Source: DATDAW01 sp036524675 (GTDB lineage Bacteria > Verrucomicrobiota > Verrucomicrobiia > Chthoniobacterales > DASVRZ01). Taken from it: a stretch of 64,000 nt of DNA. The position numbers and the translations under genes were made by a program. Position 1 is the stretch's first letter, and every line of letters starts with the position of its first letter. The DNA lies in assembly GCA_036524675.1 (NCBI GenBank), contig DATDBU010000048.1, forward strand, positions 5,111 to 69,110, written 5' to 3'. The notes below the pieces were generated by a model, which did no database searches, had not been told where the DNA came from, and was given only the letters and a program-made list of their open reading frames with translations. Shown piece after piece: positions 8,670-16,400 of this stretch.

Positions 8670-10439
8670 TTACCGGGCGTAGAGCGGCCAGAAGACTGGA
8701 ATTAACATCAACACGATCGGAATAAGGATCAGGGTCAGCCCTCCGCCGACTTTCACAAAATCCAGGAAACGGTATTTGCCGGGGCCATAAACAAGGATGC
8801 ACGCGGGCTCCAGCGGAGCGATAAACGAGATCGAAGCCGCCAGCATAATCGCAATCGCGAACGTTCGCTCCTGGACGCCGAGCGCCCGAGCCGCGCTCAT
8901 CGCCACGGGGAGGACAACCAGGGCGGCGGCGGCGTTGGACATCGGTTGCGTGAGCACAATAGTCAGGACGAAAAAGCCGGCCATCACGGACATCACGCCG
9001 AGCGGCGAGAGCACAGCGACAACCCAATGGGCTAGAAGCGCCGCAGCGCCGGTTTTTTCCATCGCGGTTCCGAATCCGGTCATGCCGCCGATGAGCAGCA
9101 GCAAGCGCAAGTCAATGACCGCGCGTGCTTTCTCGATACTGATGCCGCGCAGCAGCACCGTCACGAGGGCAGCACCGAGAAACGCAATCGGGAGTGGCAC
9201 CCAATCGGAAGCACCGGCACCGATGGCGGCGGCAAATGCACCGGCGACGTAAAGCCTCTTCCTCGTCTCGCCACCTGGCCGGCGGTGTTCGTCGAGAACT
9301 GCGAGGCCACCGACACCCCGGAGCATCTCAACACGGTCCGCCGGGCCTTCCACCAACAGCAGATCGCCTAGCAACAGCGGCACGTCGCCGACTCTCTCGC
9401 GCAGTGACTGGCCGCGACGATGAATGGCAAGAACGAGCAAACCGAACCGCTTACTGAAGTCAGCCTGCTTCAATGTTCGCCCGATCAGGTTCGAGTACGG
9501 TGCAATGAGCACCTCGGCGATTTTCAGCGGGGTCTTGCCTAGTTGAAGCTTATCAAGGTCGAGTTTACCTCGGATTTCTATCCCCTCGACTTTCTTCATC
9601 TTCATCAGGGTGTCCACCTGGCCCTCGACCAGCAGGGTGTCTCCCTGCTGAATCAGCACCTGTGAACCCGGAGCGAGTTTATCGTTGCCGCGAATCAGGC
9701 CCAGTATCCGAAAATCCGGGCGAGCAAGCTCCCACTCGACAGTAGTCCGCCCGATCAGCGGTGAAGCTGGCAGCACCACGATTTCGCTCAGGTAATCCCG
9801 CAAGGCGTAAGCCGCAACGGGGCTTTCCTCTTTGTGATCGGGTAGAAAGCGCTGACCGATCAGAACCATGTAGGCGATCCCTACGGTCACAATCACGAGG
9901 CCGATCGGCGCGATTTCAAACAGTGCCAACGGTTGAAGCTGCGACTTCGCAATATAGCCGCTGACGGCGACATTGGTCGAAGTTCCGATCAGCGTGCAAG
10001 TGCCGCCAAGGATGGACGCAAAAGCCAGTGGCATCAGCAACCGCGAAGGACTGGTCTTCGCGTTTCTCGCCATACCGATCACCGGTGGCACAAGCATCGC
10101 CGCCACCGTCGTGTTGTTCATAAATGCCGAGATGCTGGCTGCGCTCCCCATTAGGAGGAGGAGGAGGCGTTTTGGACCAGCTCGGCCAAGCATCACCAGC
10201 CGCTCGCCAACGGCATCCAGCAAGCCCGTCTCCTGCAACGCGCCACTGATCACGAAGATCGAACCCAGGATGATGATGATGTCACTGCTGAAACCGCCGA
10301 ATGCTTCCGCGGTCGTAAGCACACCGCTGCCCACCAGCACCACGATACACAGCAGCGTTATGACGTCGGCGGGAAGTTTCTCCGTGGCAAACAGCACGAT
10401 GGCCAGCACCAGCAAGCCGAGGACCAAAGCGATTTGCAT
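8670..10439 (-). CDS. SLC13/DASS-family permease with RCK_C (TrkA_C) domains
   Basis: A 589-aa transporter with the two-repeat SLC13 architecture. The first membrane half (residues 1-~195) includes SASISAFMNNTTVAAMLVPP and GGTCTLIGTSTNVAVSG, the conserved Asn-Asn and SNT-type substrate/Na+ motifs. The second half has TQPMSNAAAALVVLPVAMS as its equivalent. Between them lie two cytosolic RCK_C domains (roughly 215-300 and 305-390; GSQVLIQQGDTLLVEG and PLLLGDLLLVEGPAD), as in the sulfate/anion permeases of this type. It probably moves sulfate, a dicarboxylate or another anion by cation symport; the substrate cannot be told from sequence. Monocistronic. Confidence 0.9.
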   Translation of the reverse strand: MQIALVLGLLVLAIVLFATEKLPADVITLLCIVVLVGSGVLTTAEAFGGFSSDIIIILGSIFVISGALQETGLLDAVGERLVMLGRAGPKRLLLLLMGSAASISAFMNNTTVAAMLVPPVIGMARNAKTSPSRLLMPLAFASILGGTCTLIGTSTNVAVSGYIAKSQLQPLALFEIAPIGLVIVTVGIAYMVLIGQRFLPDHKEESPVAAYALRDYLSEIVVLPASPLIGRTTVEWELARPDFRILGLIRGNDKLAPGSQVLIQQGDTLLVEGQVDTLMKMKKVEGIEIRGKLDLDKLQLGKTPLKIAEVLIAPYSNLIGRTLKQADFSKRFGLLVLAIHRRGQSLRERVGDVPLLLGDLLLVEGPADRVEMLRGVGGLAVLDEHRRPGGETRKRLYVAGAFAAAIGAGASDWVPLPIAFLGAALVTVLLRGISIEKARAVIDLRLLLLIGGMTGFGTAMEKTGAAALLAHWVVAVLSPLGVMSVMAGFFVLTIVLTQPMSNAAAALVVLPVAMSAARALGVQERTFAIAIMLAASISFIAPLEPACILVYGPGKYRFLDFVKVGGGLTLILIPIVLMLIPVFWPLYAR

Positions 10440-10698
10440 GCGCTCACATTATCGAGGCACGGGGCAGCTTGCCACGAACCTTCGCCGAAGCTTGCACGAA
10501 GTTTATGTTATCGGTCATCGCATTCGCAGTTGGAGCGAGCATCGAAGCGTCCTCGGTGATGGGACTGTGCCGGATATCGAGAGAGCGCAATGCGCTGCGG
10601 TAGGCGTCGTCTGAAGGAAAGAAAAAATCGAATCTCGGCAAATCCACTTCAGCCCCGGGCTCGATGCCAACGCGTCCCTAATTCGGCACCTTTGGCCC

Positions 10699-10730
10699 GA
10701 CATCGCCGCCTGTTTGTCGGCGGCGATGTC
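10699..10730. repeat. 12-bp perfect hairpin
   Basis: GACATCGCCGCC (10699-10710) and GGCGGCGATGTC (10719-10730) form a perfect 12-bp stem with an 8-nt loop. It lies 38 nt beyond the stop of the vapC-like gene and upstream of the SLC13 gene, in a 328-bp gap without other features. It may end vapBC transcription, but there is no T-run on the minus strand, so a protein-binding site is also possible. Confidence 0.45.
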
Positions 10731-10767
10731 ATGCGATCGAAGATCGAGTTTTTCGGGCTGGTCGGTG

Positions 10768-11214
10768 TCATGGCAGAGCGGGAATGACGTCCACTCCTCG
10801 CAGGCCAAAAAGCGACGCGGCGGCGAGGAAGTGCCGGTCGTTGGAATAGACGTCGGTGAAACCATTTGCGGCCGCGCAGGCGAGGTGAAGGGCGTCGGCG
10901 GCTCTGAGAAAGGTGGATCGGGGGGAGGCGCGCAGAACTACCTCGATGCGTTCAAAAGCGGCGTCGTTCAAGGAAAGGAGCCGAATCCGCCCGGCGCGGC
11001 ACTCATCGAGAAACTGCTCGTGCAATTCGATGAGAAGATCGTCCGATGCGAGCCGTTCGCGGCGGTGACGAAGGATAATCGTGGAAAATTCCGCCCGGGC
11101 ATGGCTTGCCGAGGCAACCCAATCGTGCCCGACGGGGAGTTGCTGGACGACTTCGTGACCGCGTTCCTGCGAATAAAGGCGGAAGAGGTAGCTGGAATCG
11201 AAGTAGAGCATCAC
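10768..11214 (-). CDS. vapC: PIN-domain ribonuclease toxin (VapC-like)
   Basis: A 148-aa PIN domain. The acidic Mg2+ site is visible: Asp in MLYFDSSYL (residue 6), Glu in HARAEFST (near 42), Asp in FLRAADALHLAC (near 107) and Asp in FTDVYSNDRHF (near 125). VapC toxins are endoribonucleases that usually cleave tRNA or rRNA. The start overlaps the stop of the upstream antitoxin by 4 nt, the standard vapBC arrangement. The family is secure; the RNA target is unknown. Confidence 0.9.
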   Translation of the reverse strand: MMLYFDSSYLFRLYSQERGHEVVQQLPVGHDWVASASHARAEFSTIILRHRRERLASDDLLIELHEQFLDECRAGRIRLLSLNDAAFERIEVVLRASPRSTFLRAADALHLACAAANGFTDVYSNDRHFLAAASLFGLRGVDVIPALP

Positions 11215-11492
11215 CGCGAGATCGCCTCTTCACGCGAAGAGCGATCTTCGGAGATGATGACGGTGGAATCGGTGCCGCTGGAAAACGCACCCGCCTTCAA
11301 TGCGGCGGCATAGCCGGGCCGCAGTTTGCGATTGGCCCAGTAGGATTTTTCCGGAACGGCGGGGGTGGGCGCGGCCTTAAGTTCATGCTCCAGTCCGCGC
11401 AGGAGGATTACCTTGAGCGAGGTACCCTGCTCGACCGCACGGATTTTGGCCTGCCGGTAAAGCGGGTCGGGAATATCAATCGTGGTCTTCAT
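11211..11492 (-). CDS. vapB: VapB-like antitoxin
   Basis: A 93-aa protein beginning MKTTIDIPDPLYRQAKIRA, the ribbon-helix-helix opening typical of antitoxins. The remainder is a flexible tail rich in charged residues that would wrap the PIN toxin. It ends in a 4-nt overlap with the downstream vapC, so the pair is translationally coupled. Two TTGACGG direct repeats lie just before the start on the coding strand and may take part in autoregulation. The pairing is clear; the subfamily is not. Confidence 0.85.
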   Translation of the reverse strand: MKTTIDIPDPLYRQAKIRAVEQGTSLKVILLRGLEHELKAAPTPAVPEKSYWANRKLRPGYAAALKAGAFSSGTDSTVIISEDRSSREEAISR

Positions 11493-11960
11493 GCCGCCAT
11501 ATTCCCGTCAATACGGAAAGCCGTCAAACCTTTCCATTTCATCGCCATGTTTCGGAAACGGAATCTTTCGTGAAATATTGGGGGTGCGCCCGACTCGCTT
11601 TGCTCGCTGACTTTCATGCCCTGCCCGTCGAAAACCGCCACCACTGGCTCACAGAACCCGACTTTGTGGGTATAAAAAGATCGGGAGCAAAAAGCGGATT
11701 GCACTGGGGGAGCCTGCCTTCTCTCGGAGCACCCGACACCGCTTCGTCCGATCTCCGCTTGCGTCTCCGTATAGCGGACCTTCGCGGGCTTGATCTGTCC
11801 CCATCGTTTACTCGTTCTCTGATCGTAACCGCGCGGTTTCGGCAAACGCGGCGGCCAGCCGACTTCGCTCCATCCTCACTAAAATGGGCATGCAGAAACT
11901 CGCGGGTTGTCATACGGACAAATCCTCCTTATTCGGATTTCTGTGCGACACGGTGATCTG
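11493..11960. other. Intergenic region, degenerate sequence
   Basis: These 468 bp separate the divergent vapBC pair and the CcbP cassette. Open frames on the minus strand (to 11845 and 11913) read as low-quality peptides (for example AKVRYTETQAEIGRS) resembling degenerate repeated fragments, not a folded protein. Both promoters should lie here, but none stands out. No gene called. Confidence 0.3.
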
Positions 11961-12383
11961 ATGAAGGACCCTTTTTACGCCGGGATCCTCTTTGCGATTG
12001 AGAGCAAAATCCATGAGGGCGACCGGCTGGCTGCTTCGCGGGGTATTAACCTGACCGATTCGAATATCCGCTCCCTGGTGGTCAGGGCCTCCCATGCCGC
12101 CAAAGGCAAGCGGCCTCAACCCGTCCCGGAATCCGCCGGGGCCAAGGACAAATTTCTCGCGGAACTTCTCGGGGAATTGATTGCCGTAAGGGATTCGACC
12201 TCGGTGGAAGAGCGATCGTCCAACGGAACGGTGGAGGAGCACCCGATTCCCGCTGCGGACTGGATTCAGTCCCTGGAAGCCATCAAGGAATCGTGCGGCA
12301 TCCGCACGGGAAACGAGCCGGGCTCCCGCGGCTATCTCGACTTTCTCGCCGGGTTCATCGCGCAAGCCGGGGGCCGGAAATGA
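11961..12383 (+). CDS. Hypothetical protein, first gene of the CcbP cassette
   Basis: From the ATG at 11961 (MKDPFYAGILFAIESKIHEG) the protein has 140 aa. It looks soluble and largely helical, with KFLAELLGELIAVRDST in the middle and GSRGYLDFLAGFIAQAG near the end. An in-frame ATG 54 nt upstream is less likely because its extension is unlike protein. I do not recognise the family. Its stop overlaps the next start as ATGA (12380-12383), so it is co-translated with the 530-aa protein. Confidence 0.65.
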   Translation: MKDPFYAGILFAIESKIHEGDRLAASRGINLTDSNIRSLVVRASHAAKGKRPQPVPESAGAKDKFLAELLGELIAVRDSTSVEERSSNGTVEEHPIPAADWIQSLEAIKESCGIRTGNEPGSRGYLDFLAGFIAQAGGRK

Positions 12384-13972
12384 TAGGTGCTCCGATCTTT
12401 CGCGATCAGGTCCAGTCCTGCCGTCCTCCTGGTGCTCCTCCACGCGAAACCAAGGCGCTTTTCCTGACCGCCTCGCGATTTCGAGACCAGCTCGACGATT
12501 GTCTTGATGCCATCGAATCGGATGCCTTTCTCCTGAATGAAGACGACCTCGACGAACTGGCCATCGCGCTGACGGAACTCGCCGAGGACCTGCACTGCAA
12601 TGCTGGCCTCTGGAGGAGTATCGAGACCTATCACCGGGAGTTTTTCGGTGTTTCCTTGCCGCTCCTGTGCAAATCCGGCGATCCTGCGTTGAAAAGGTTC
12701 GATGCCCGCCGATTTCAATTTTTTCTCTACACCGTGTGGCGGCATTTTAAGCCGGAACACATCGTCTCCCCCGGGCACAAAGGGTTTCGAGCCATTGCGC
12801 AGTATGCCAGCGAGTATTTTTCGAAGGCATTCGCAGCACACCCCCACCGGTCCGCCGTGACGGCCTTCCTGGCCAAACCCAATCGGCGCGGCTGGGACGT
12901 GAAGCGAAAGCTCGTGTGGCTGGGCACCCGTTCGTTTCTTTTCCGCTTCGCATTCCAGGATTATCTGCGGAAGCAGGAGGCGAAACCGGGTGAAGAAATC
13001 GCCGTCACCGACGATTTCCTTTGCCAGCACTGCACGGAATGGTCGGGGCTGGGTACCTTGGACATTCTCGCGGCGGCTCTGGAATTGCCGGATACGGATC
13101 GCGCCGTGCTGCGCGGCTGGTATGAACGTCACGCGGCCTTTTACCGGATCGAATCCCTGCATATCCGGGGCTCAGAAGTCGAGACCTTTGATGCGGTCAA
13201 CCTCATCAATGATCAAACGTATCGTGTCCGGATCGAGATTGCGCGGGACGCCTGCATGTTCCATTCCGGCCAGATGGTTTATGGGAGCCTCGTGCCCTGG
13301 CGCGGCGAATGGTATTGGTCCGGGACGCAGCAGACCTGGAAAAGTCCGCCAAAGGATTTCGCCTCGGTGAAACGGGAGTTTCGTGAAAAACATTCCTCCA
13401 TTGCCTATCGTTATTGTCCGGACCTGGCGCAGCAGGCGCGGGAAATCGCCGCCGAGCATTTCGCAGACTTTCAGCAATTTCACGGTTCCGATCTCGCCGT
13501 ATTTCCCGATGGATTGTCAGCTGCCGCCGCCGAACAGAAGCGGATGCGCGTTTTTTCGGAAATCAAGGCCGGCAAGGACCTGGAGAAAATCCTCAAGAAA
13601 TTCGGCCTGAAACGGCCCGCGCAGGCCGGGTTGCCACGGAAGCTCATTGAAAGCGGAAATGGAGTGGCAGTCTTTTATCAGGAAGGCGAGGGAACCGAGA
13701 TGCTCACAGGTTACGGCACCCTTCTTTCGACGCTCAAAAAGGGGAGCGATCCACTGTCTCAGACCGAGATGGAAATCCTCCAGGCCTTCATCGAAGAGGA
13801 TGCCATCAGCCCGGCCTTCGTCCGCCGCGTGATCCGGGACGCGGGAAGCTCGGCTATCGCGCGGCTCTATTTTCTTACCGATTGCGCGGAGGGAATCGAA
13901 TATCTCCTGCGGCGTTTCAAAGGCTGTTTCTACCGCAAACGCCACCCCTGCATCTCCCTGCGCGATGAATAA
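12380..13972 (+). CDS. Large hypothetical protein, second gene of the CcbP cassette
   Basis: 530 aa, starting at the ATG that overlaps the upstream stop as ATGA. The start at 12293 offered by the open frame lies inside the preceding gene and is rejected. No known domain is recognised. The N-terminus is rich in acidic helices (DQLDDCLDAIESDAFLLNE). A central part with FLCQHCTEWSGLG holds a CxxC-like CQHC pair. Around residue 330 there is a beta-rich stretch (GSEVETFDAVNLINDQTYR, then RGEWYWSGTQQTW). The C-terminus is basic (LLRRFKGCFYRKRHP). Its stop overlaps the following ccbP-like gene by 8 nt. The three-gene coupling suggests a joint role. Confidence 0.75.
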   Translation: MIGAPIFRDQVQSCRPPGAPPRETKALFLTASRFRDQLDDCLDAIESDAFLLNEDDLDELAIALTELAEDLHCNAGLWRSIETYHREFFGVSLPLLCKSGDPALKRFDARRFQFFLYTVWRHFKPEHIVSPGHKGFRAIAQYASEYFSKAFAAHPHRSAVTAFLAKPNRRGWDVKRKLVWLGTRSFLFRFAFQDYLRKQEAKPGEEIAVTDDFLCQHCTEWSGLGTLDILAAALELPDTDRAVLRGWYERHAAFYRIESLHIRGSEVETFDAVNLINDQTYRVRIEIARDACMFHSGQMVYGSLVPWRGEWYWSGTQQTWKSPPKDFASVKREFREKHSSIAYRYCPDLAQQAREIAAEHFADFQQFHGSDLAVFPDGLSAAAAEQKRMRVFSEIKAGKDLEKILKKFGLKRPAQAGLPRKLIESGNGVAVFYQEGEGTEMLTGYGTLLSTLKKGSDPLSQTEMEILQAFIEEDAISPAFVRRVIRDAGSSAIARLYFLTDCAEGIEYLLRRFKGCFYRKRHPCISLRDE

Positions 13973-14342
13973 CAAACGACCCAAACGCGACAACGACCGC
14001 GAGGAGCGCATCACGATGGAAATCATCGTGGACTGCTACAACGAAAGCAAAACCCGGACGGGATGGTATTGCTATCTTGAAGACAATCTGGCCTTTCCCT
14101 TTGAAGCCGAGTGCATCAAGTCCCGCAAAATGTCTCCCCTGAAACCCGGCGAACGTGTGACCGCGCTCGGAATGCTTGATGACGATGGGGACGGCCTCGG
14201 GGAAATGATGGTCGAGGTCAAATGGCGGGATCGGACGATGGGCCTTCCCCTGGCCCAAATCAAGGGCGTCGATGTGGACGAGAAAACAGTCGAGGCCATC
14301 GCCGACTGGCACTACTGGGTGGCGCAGGGACGGCAGTTCTGA
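13965..14342 (+). CDS. CcbP-like calcium-binding protein
   Basis: A 125-aa protein resembling CcbP, the small acidic Ca2+-binding protein first studied in the cyanobacterium Anabaena. The characteristic run from EERITMEIIVDCYNESK through WYCYLEDNLAFPFEAEC to LDDDGDGLGEMMVEVKWRD and VEAIADWHYWVAQG is present. The DDDGDG stretch is the likely metal-binding loop. It is the last gene of a plus-strand trio and overlaps the preceding gene by 8 nt. Whether it buffers Ca2+ here or serves the unknown partners cannot be told. A decayed recombinase follows directly. Confidence 0.78.
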   Translation: MNNKRPKRDNDREERITMEIIVDCYNESKTRTGWYCYLEDNLAFPFEAECIKSRKMSPLKPGERVTALGMLDDDGDGLGEMMVEVKWRDRTMGLPLAQIKGVDVDEKTVEAIADWHYWVAQGRQF

Positions 14343-14344
14343 CG

Positions 14345-14458
14345 GTTACGGCTGCGGAGATGGGCAATTCCCCTGCGGTGATTTTTCAGCACTATCGCGC
14401 TCTGGTGACGCCCGAGGCGGCGGAGAAATACTGGAAGTTGCTTCCCACTACGAGTGAC
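14345..14458 (+). pseudogene. Tyrosine-recombinase C-terminal remnant
   Basis: The reading frame here encodes AEMGNSPAVIFQHYRALV followed by TPEAAEKYWKLLPT. This is the C-terminal end of a tyrosine recombinase, with the catalytic Tyr in HYR and the helix that follows. The catalytic Arg/His region and the rest of the enzyme are absent; the preceding bases belong to the ccbP-like gene. The fragment marks a former integration or recombination event at the 3' border of the cassette. The open frame continues to 14665 as non-homologous sequence. Confidence 0.65.
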
Positions 14459-14661
14459 GTTGATGCCGGTGAGCTGGAAAAGGAAGTGGAGCGAAGTGAG
14501 GCGCTCGCGCTGGGTGAGGGTGCCGTTCGGGTCGAAAGATTCGCAGAAGTCGCGCGTGCTGGCTACAGGGATGCGGCGGTCGGATTTGTAGCCGAGAACG
14601 GCGAACAAGCGGCGCCCCAGCCTCGGGGAGCGGACGCGGAAGTCGCGGCGGCGGCGGGCAT

Positions 14662-15069
14662 TTAGACGGCACGGGTGAGCAAATGGACTTTCAGAGCCGG
14701 CTCGACCTTGGCGATCTCTGAATAGTCGGCATCGAAGGTAACAACCTCGGCGGCATGATGAATCGCGAGCGCGGCGATCAAGAGATCGAGGGAGCCGGCG
14801 GTGAAGCCGCGGTTCCGGCAGAACTGGCCGAGCCGGGAGGCGTCCCGCCAGAGCGAAACGGGAGTCTGGAGGATCGGGATGACGGCAAACTGCGCATCGA
14901 GAGGTGCGCATTCCTGGGGGAGTGCAGCACGGAGCACCTCGAAGATCACGGGTTCGCAAACGCAGGCGTCGCGGGCGAGGATGAACGGCCGAATCTGGAT
15001 TTTCAGCTCAGCCGAGCTGCGCTGACGGGTGAAGTCCACCCACAGCGATGTTTCAATCAATCTCTCCAC
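14662..15069 (-). CDS. vapC: PIN-domain ribonuclease toxin (second VapC)
   Basis: A 135-aa PIN protein. Conserved acids are in IETSLWVDF (Asp12), VFEVL-like IFEVLRAA (near 45), GSLDLLIAALA (Asp near 95) and VVTFDADYSEIA (Asp near 113). The start overlaps the upstream antitoxin gene by 13 nt. It is a different subfamily from the toxin at 10768, so the two modules are not recent duplicates. It would act as a Mg2+-dependent endoribonuclease; the target is unknown. Confidence 0.87.
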   Translation of the reverse strand: MERLIETSLWVDFTRQRSSAELKIQIRPFILARDACVCEPVIFEVLRAALPQECAPLDAQFAVIPILQTPVSLWRDASRLGQFCRNRGFTAGSLDLLIAALAIHHAAEVVTFDADYSEIAKVEPALKVHLLTRAV

Positions 15070-15299
15070 TTTGAGTGCAGTGTTTGATCGTCAGCCTGGT
15101 CTTTCCCGGTCGCCGCCTCATAGCCCGCGAGTTCCACGCCCCATTCGCCACTGACGAATTTATCCGCGATCTCGCGGCGGCGCCGCATCATCAACTCGCT
15201 CACCAACAGCTTGCGGATGGCAGTCCCCTTCTTCTTCTCACCCGTCCAACGACAGATATCATCGATGTCCTTTTCCTCAAGTTCTACGGTGATTTTCAT
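15057..15299 (-). CDS. vapB: VapB-type antitoxin (second pair)
   Basis: An 80-aa protein beginning MKITVELEEKDIDDICRWTG, the short beta-strand and helix of a VapB-type DNA-binding antitoxin, followed by a basic helix (RKLLVSELMMRRRREIAD) and a flexible acidic tail. It overlaps the downstream PIN toxin gene by 13 nt, which fits a coupled toxin-antitoxin pair. Confidence 0.82.
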   Translation of the reverse strand: MKITVELEEKDIDDICRWTGEKKKGTAIRKLLVSELMMRRRREIADKFVSGEWGVELAGYEAATGKDQADDQTLHSKWRD

Positions 15300-15698
15300 A
15301 CGAAATGACTAAAGTGTTCAGACTTTTTCGCCAGAGAAATCTTATTTTCTGGAACTGGAAATCAGAACCAGCCAGGTTACCAGCTCAAAATCCGTTTTCT
15401 CGGAGGGCTGTTCGGTTCGCTTTCGGAATGACGAAGTCACGGCCGGTCCGTAAGAGCGCGGCGGCCTGGCGCTGAAAGGTGCCGTGTCGGGACGGTCCTC
15501 GGGAGTGCAGAAGCTGTTGCGGATGCTTTGGAGCTGACCGGCTAGTTCCGGGGCCCGAACCCCCTTGGCGATTTCCTGGGAAATAGGGGTCGAAAATGTG
15601 ACAAATTGTAGCATTTTGCTGCCCGCCTCCAGCTACGGTATTTCGCCGAGGACATCTAGACAGCACCACAACCCCACAACGACGATGTGCACATTCCG
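15300..15698. other. Intergenic region between vapBC and the RM island
   Basis: These 399 bp hold no gene I can support. Two overlapping minus-strand frames (15342-15614 and 15385-15702) read as Arg/Ser-rich peptides without family resemblance. The boundary may be a junction between two acquired modules. The promoter of the vapBC pair lies at its left end. Confidence 0.3.
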
Positions 15699-16400
15699 TC
15701 AAAGTTCCGTTTGCTCAAGTCGGCGCTTTGTCCTCTGCCAATCAGGAACGAGTTGGTCCAACTGCCGGTAGAATTCCGGTCCGTGATTCGGGTGTTTCAA
15801 ATGACACACCTCATGAGCGATTACATAGTCGATACAGATCGATGGGGCGCGGACCAACTCGGGATTCAATGCAATGCGTCCGTCCTTGTGCGCGCTTCCC
15901 CAGCGTTTCGGCATCGAGCGAAGAACAATTCGGGGCGCTGGTAAGCGGTGACGCTGACACCATTCCTGCCAGCGTGCCAATCGGCGGGAAAATTGTTCGT
16001 CTGCCCGTTCGTGTATCCAATGGGCAACCAGAGCTTCCACCTCCGCTTCAGTCCCAAGCGTGGCGGTCACATGAAAGTAGCCGCCGGCCAGCTTGACTCC
16101 TGGCAAATCTCCTCGGCTCACTTTCAAGCGATACTGACGTCCCAGATAACGGTGTGTCGCACCACTGGAATAACGCCGGGGCAACCGCGCGGCGTTCATC
16201 GAAGCGAAACTCCGCTGTTGCCGGCGTATCCACGTCATGCGCCTGGAGACTTTCGCCTGGATGTCCTCCATGCGCGCCCAGTCTGGCGCAGCTAGTTCCA
16301 CTGAGCCATCTGGAAGAACGCTGATGGCAAGCGTCCTGCGGTTGCTACGCCGTAGACGGGCCGCTCCGATGGCGGTTTCGATGAATTCAATTTCAGACAT
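15699..16400 (-). CDS. YgjP/SprT-like zinc metallopeptidase linked to type I RM
   Basis: 233 aa, starting at the ATG at 16400 (MSEIEFIETAIGAARLRRS). The open frame reaches 16706, but that part is a shadow of hsdR. The zinc site is HEVCH followed by LKHPNHGPEF near the C-terminus. With PKRWGSAHKDGRIALNPELV before it and RRLEQTEL at the end, this is the YgjP-type (DUF45/M48-like) metal-dependent hydrolase layout. The start overlaps the hsdR stop by 8 nt, so it is the last gene of the island. Such hydrolases are often found beside hsdR genes. Their role there is unknown. Confidence 0.85.
   Translation of the reverse strand: MSEIEFIETAIGAARLRRSNRRTLAISVLPDGSVELAAPDWARMEDIQAKVSRRMTWIRRQQRSFASMNAARLPRRYSSGATHRYLGRQYRLKVSRGDLPGVKLAGGYFHVTATLGTEAEVEALVAHWIHERADEQFSRRLARWQEWCQRHRLPAPRIVLRSMPKRWGSAHKDGRIALNPELVRAPSICIDYVIAHEVCHLKHPNHGPEFYRQLDQLVPDWQRTKRRLEQTEL

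Noticed and set aside
10515..10865. 116-aa frame overlapping vapC
   Set aside because: Overlaps vapC in another frame and has no protein-like pattern.
11489..11845. 118-aa minus-strand frame upstream of vapB
   Set aside because: Low-complexity, no folded-protein pattern.
15342..15702. 90- and 105-aa frames between vapBC and the RM island
   Set aside because: Two overlapping frames, neither with homology or a ribosome-binding site.
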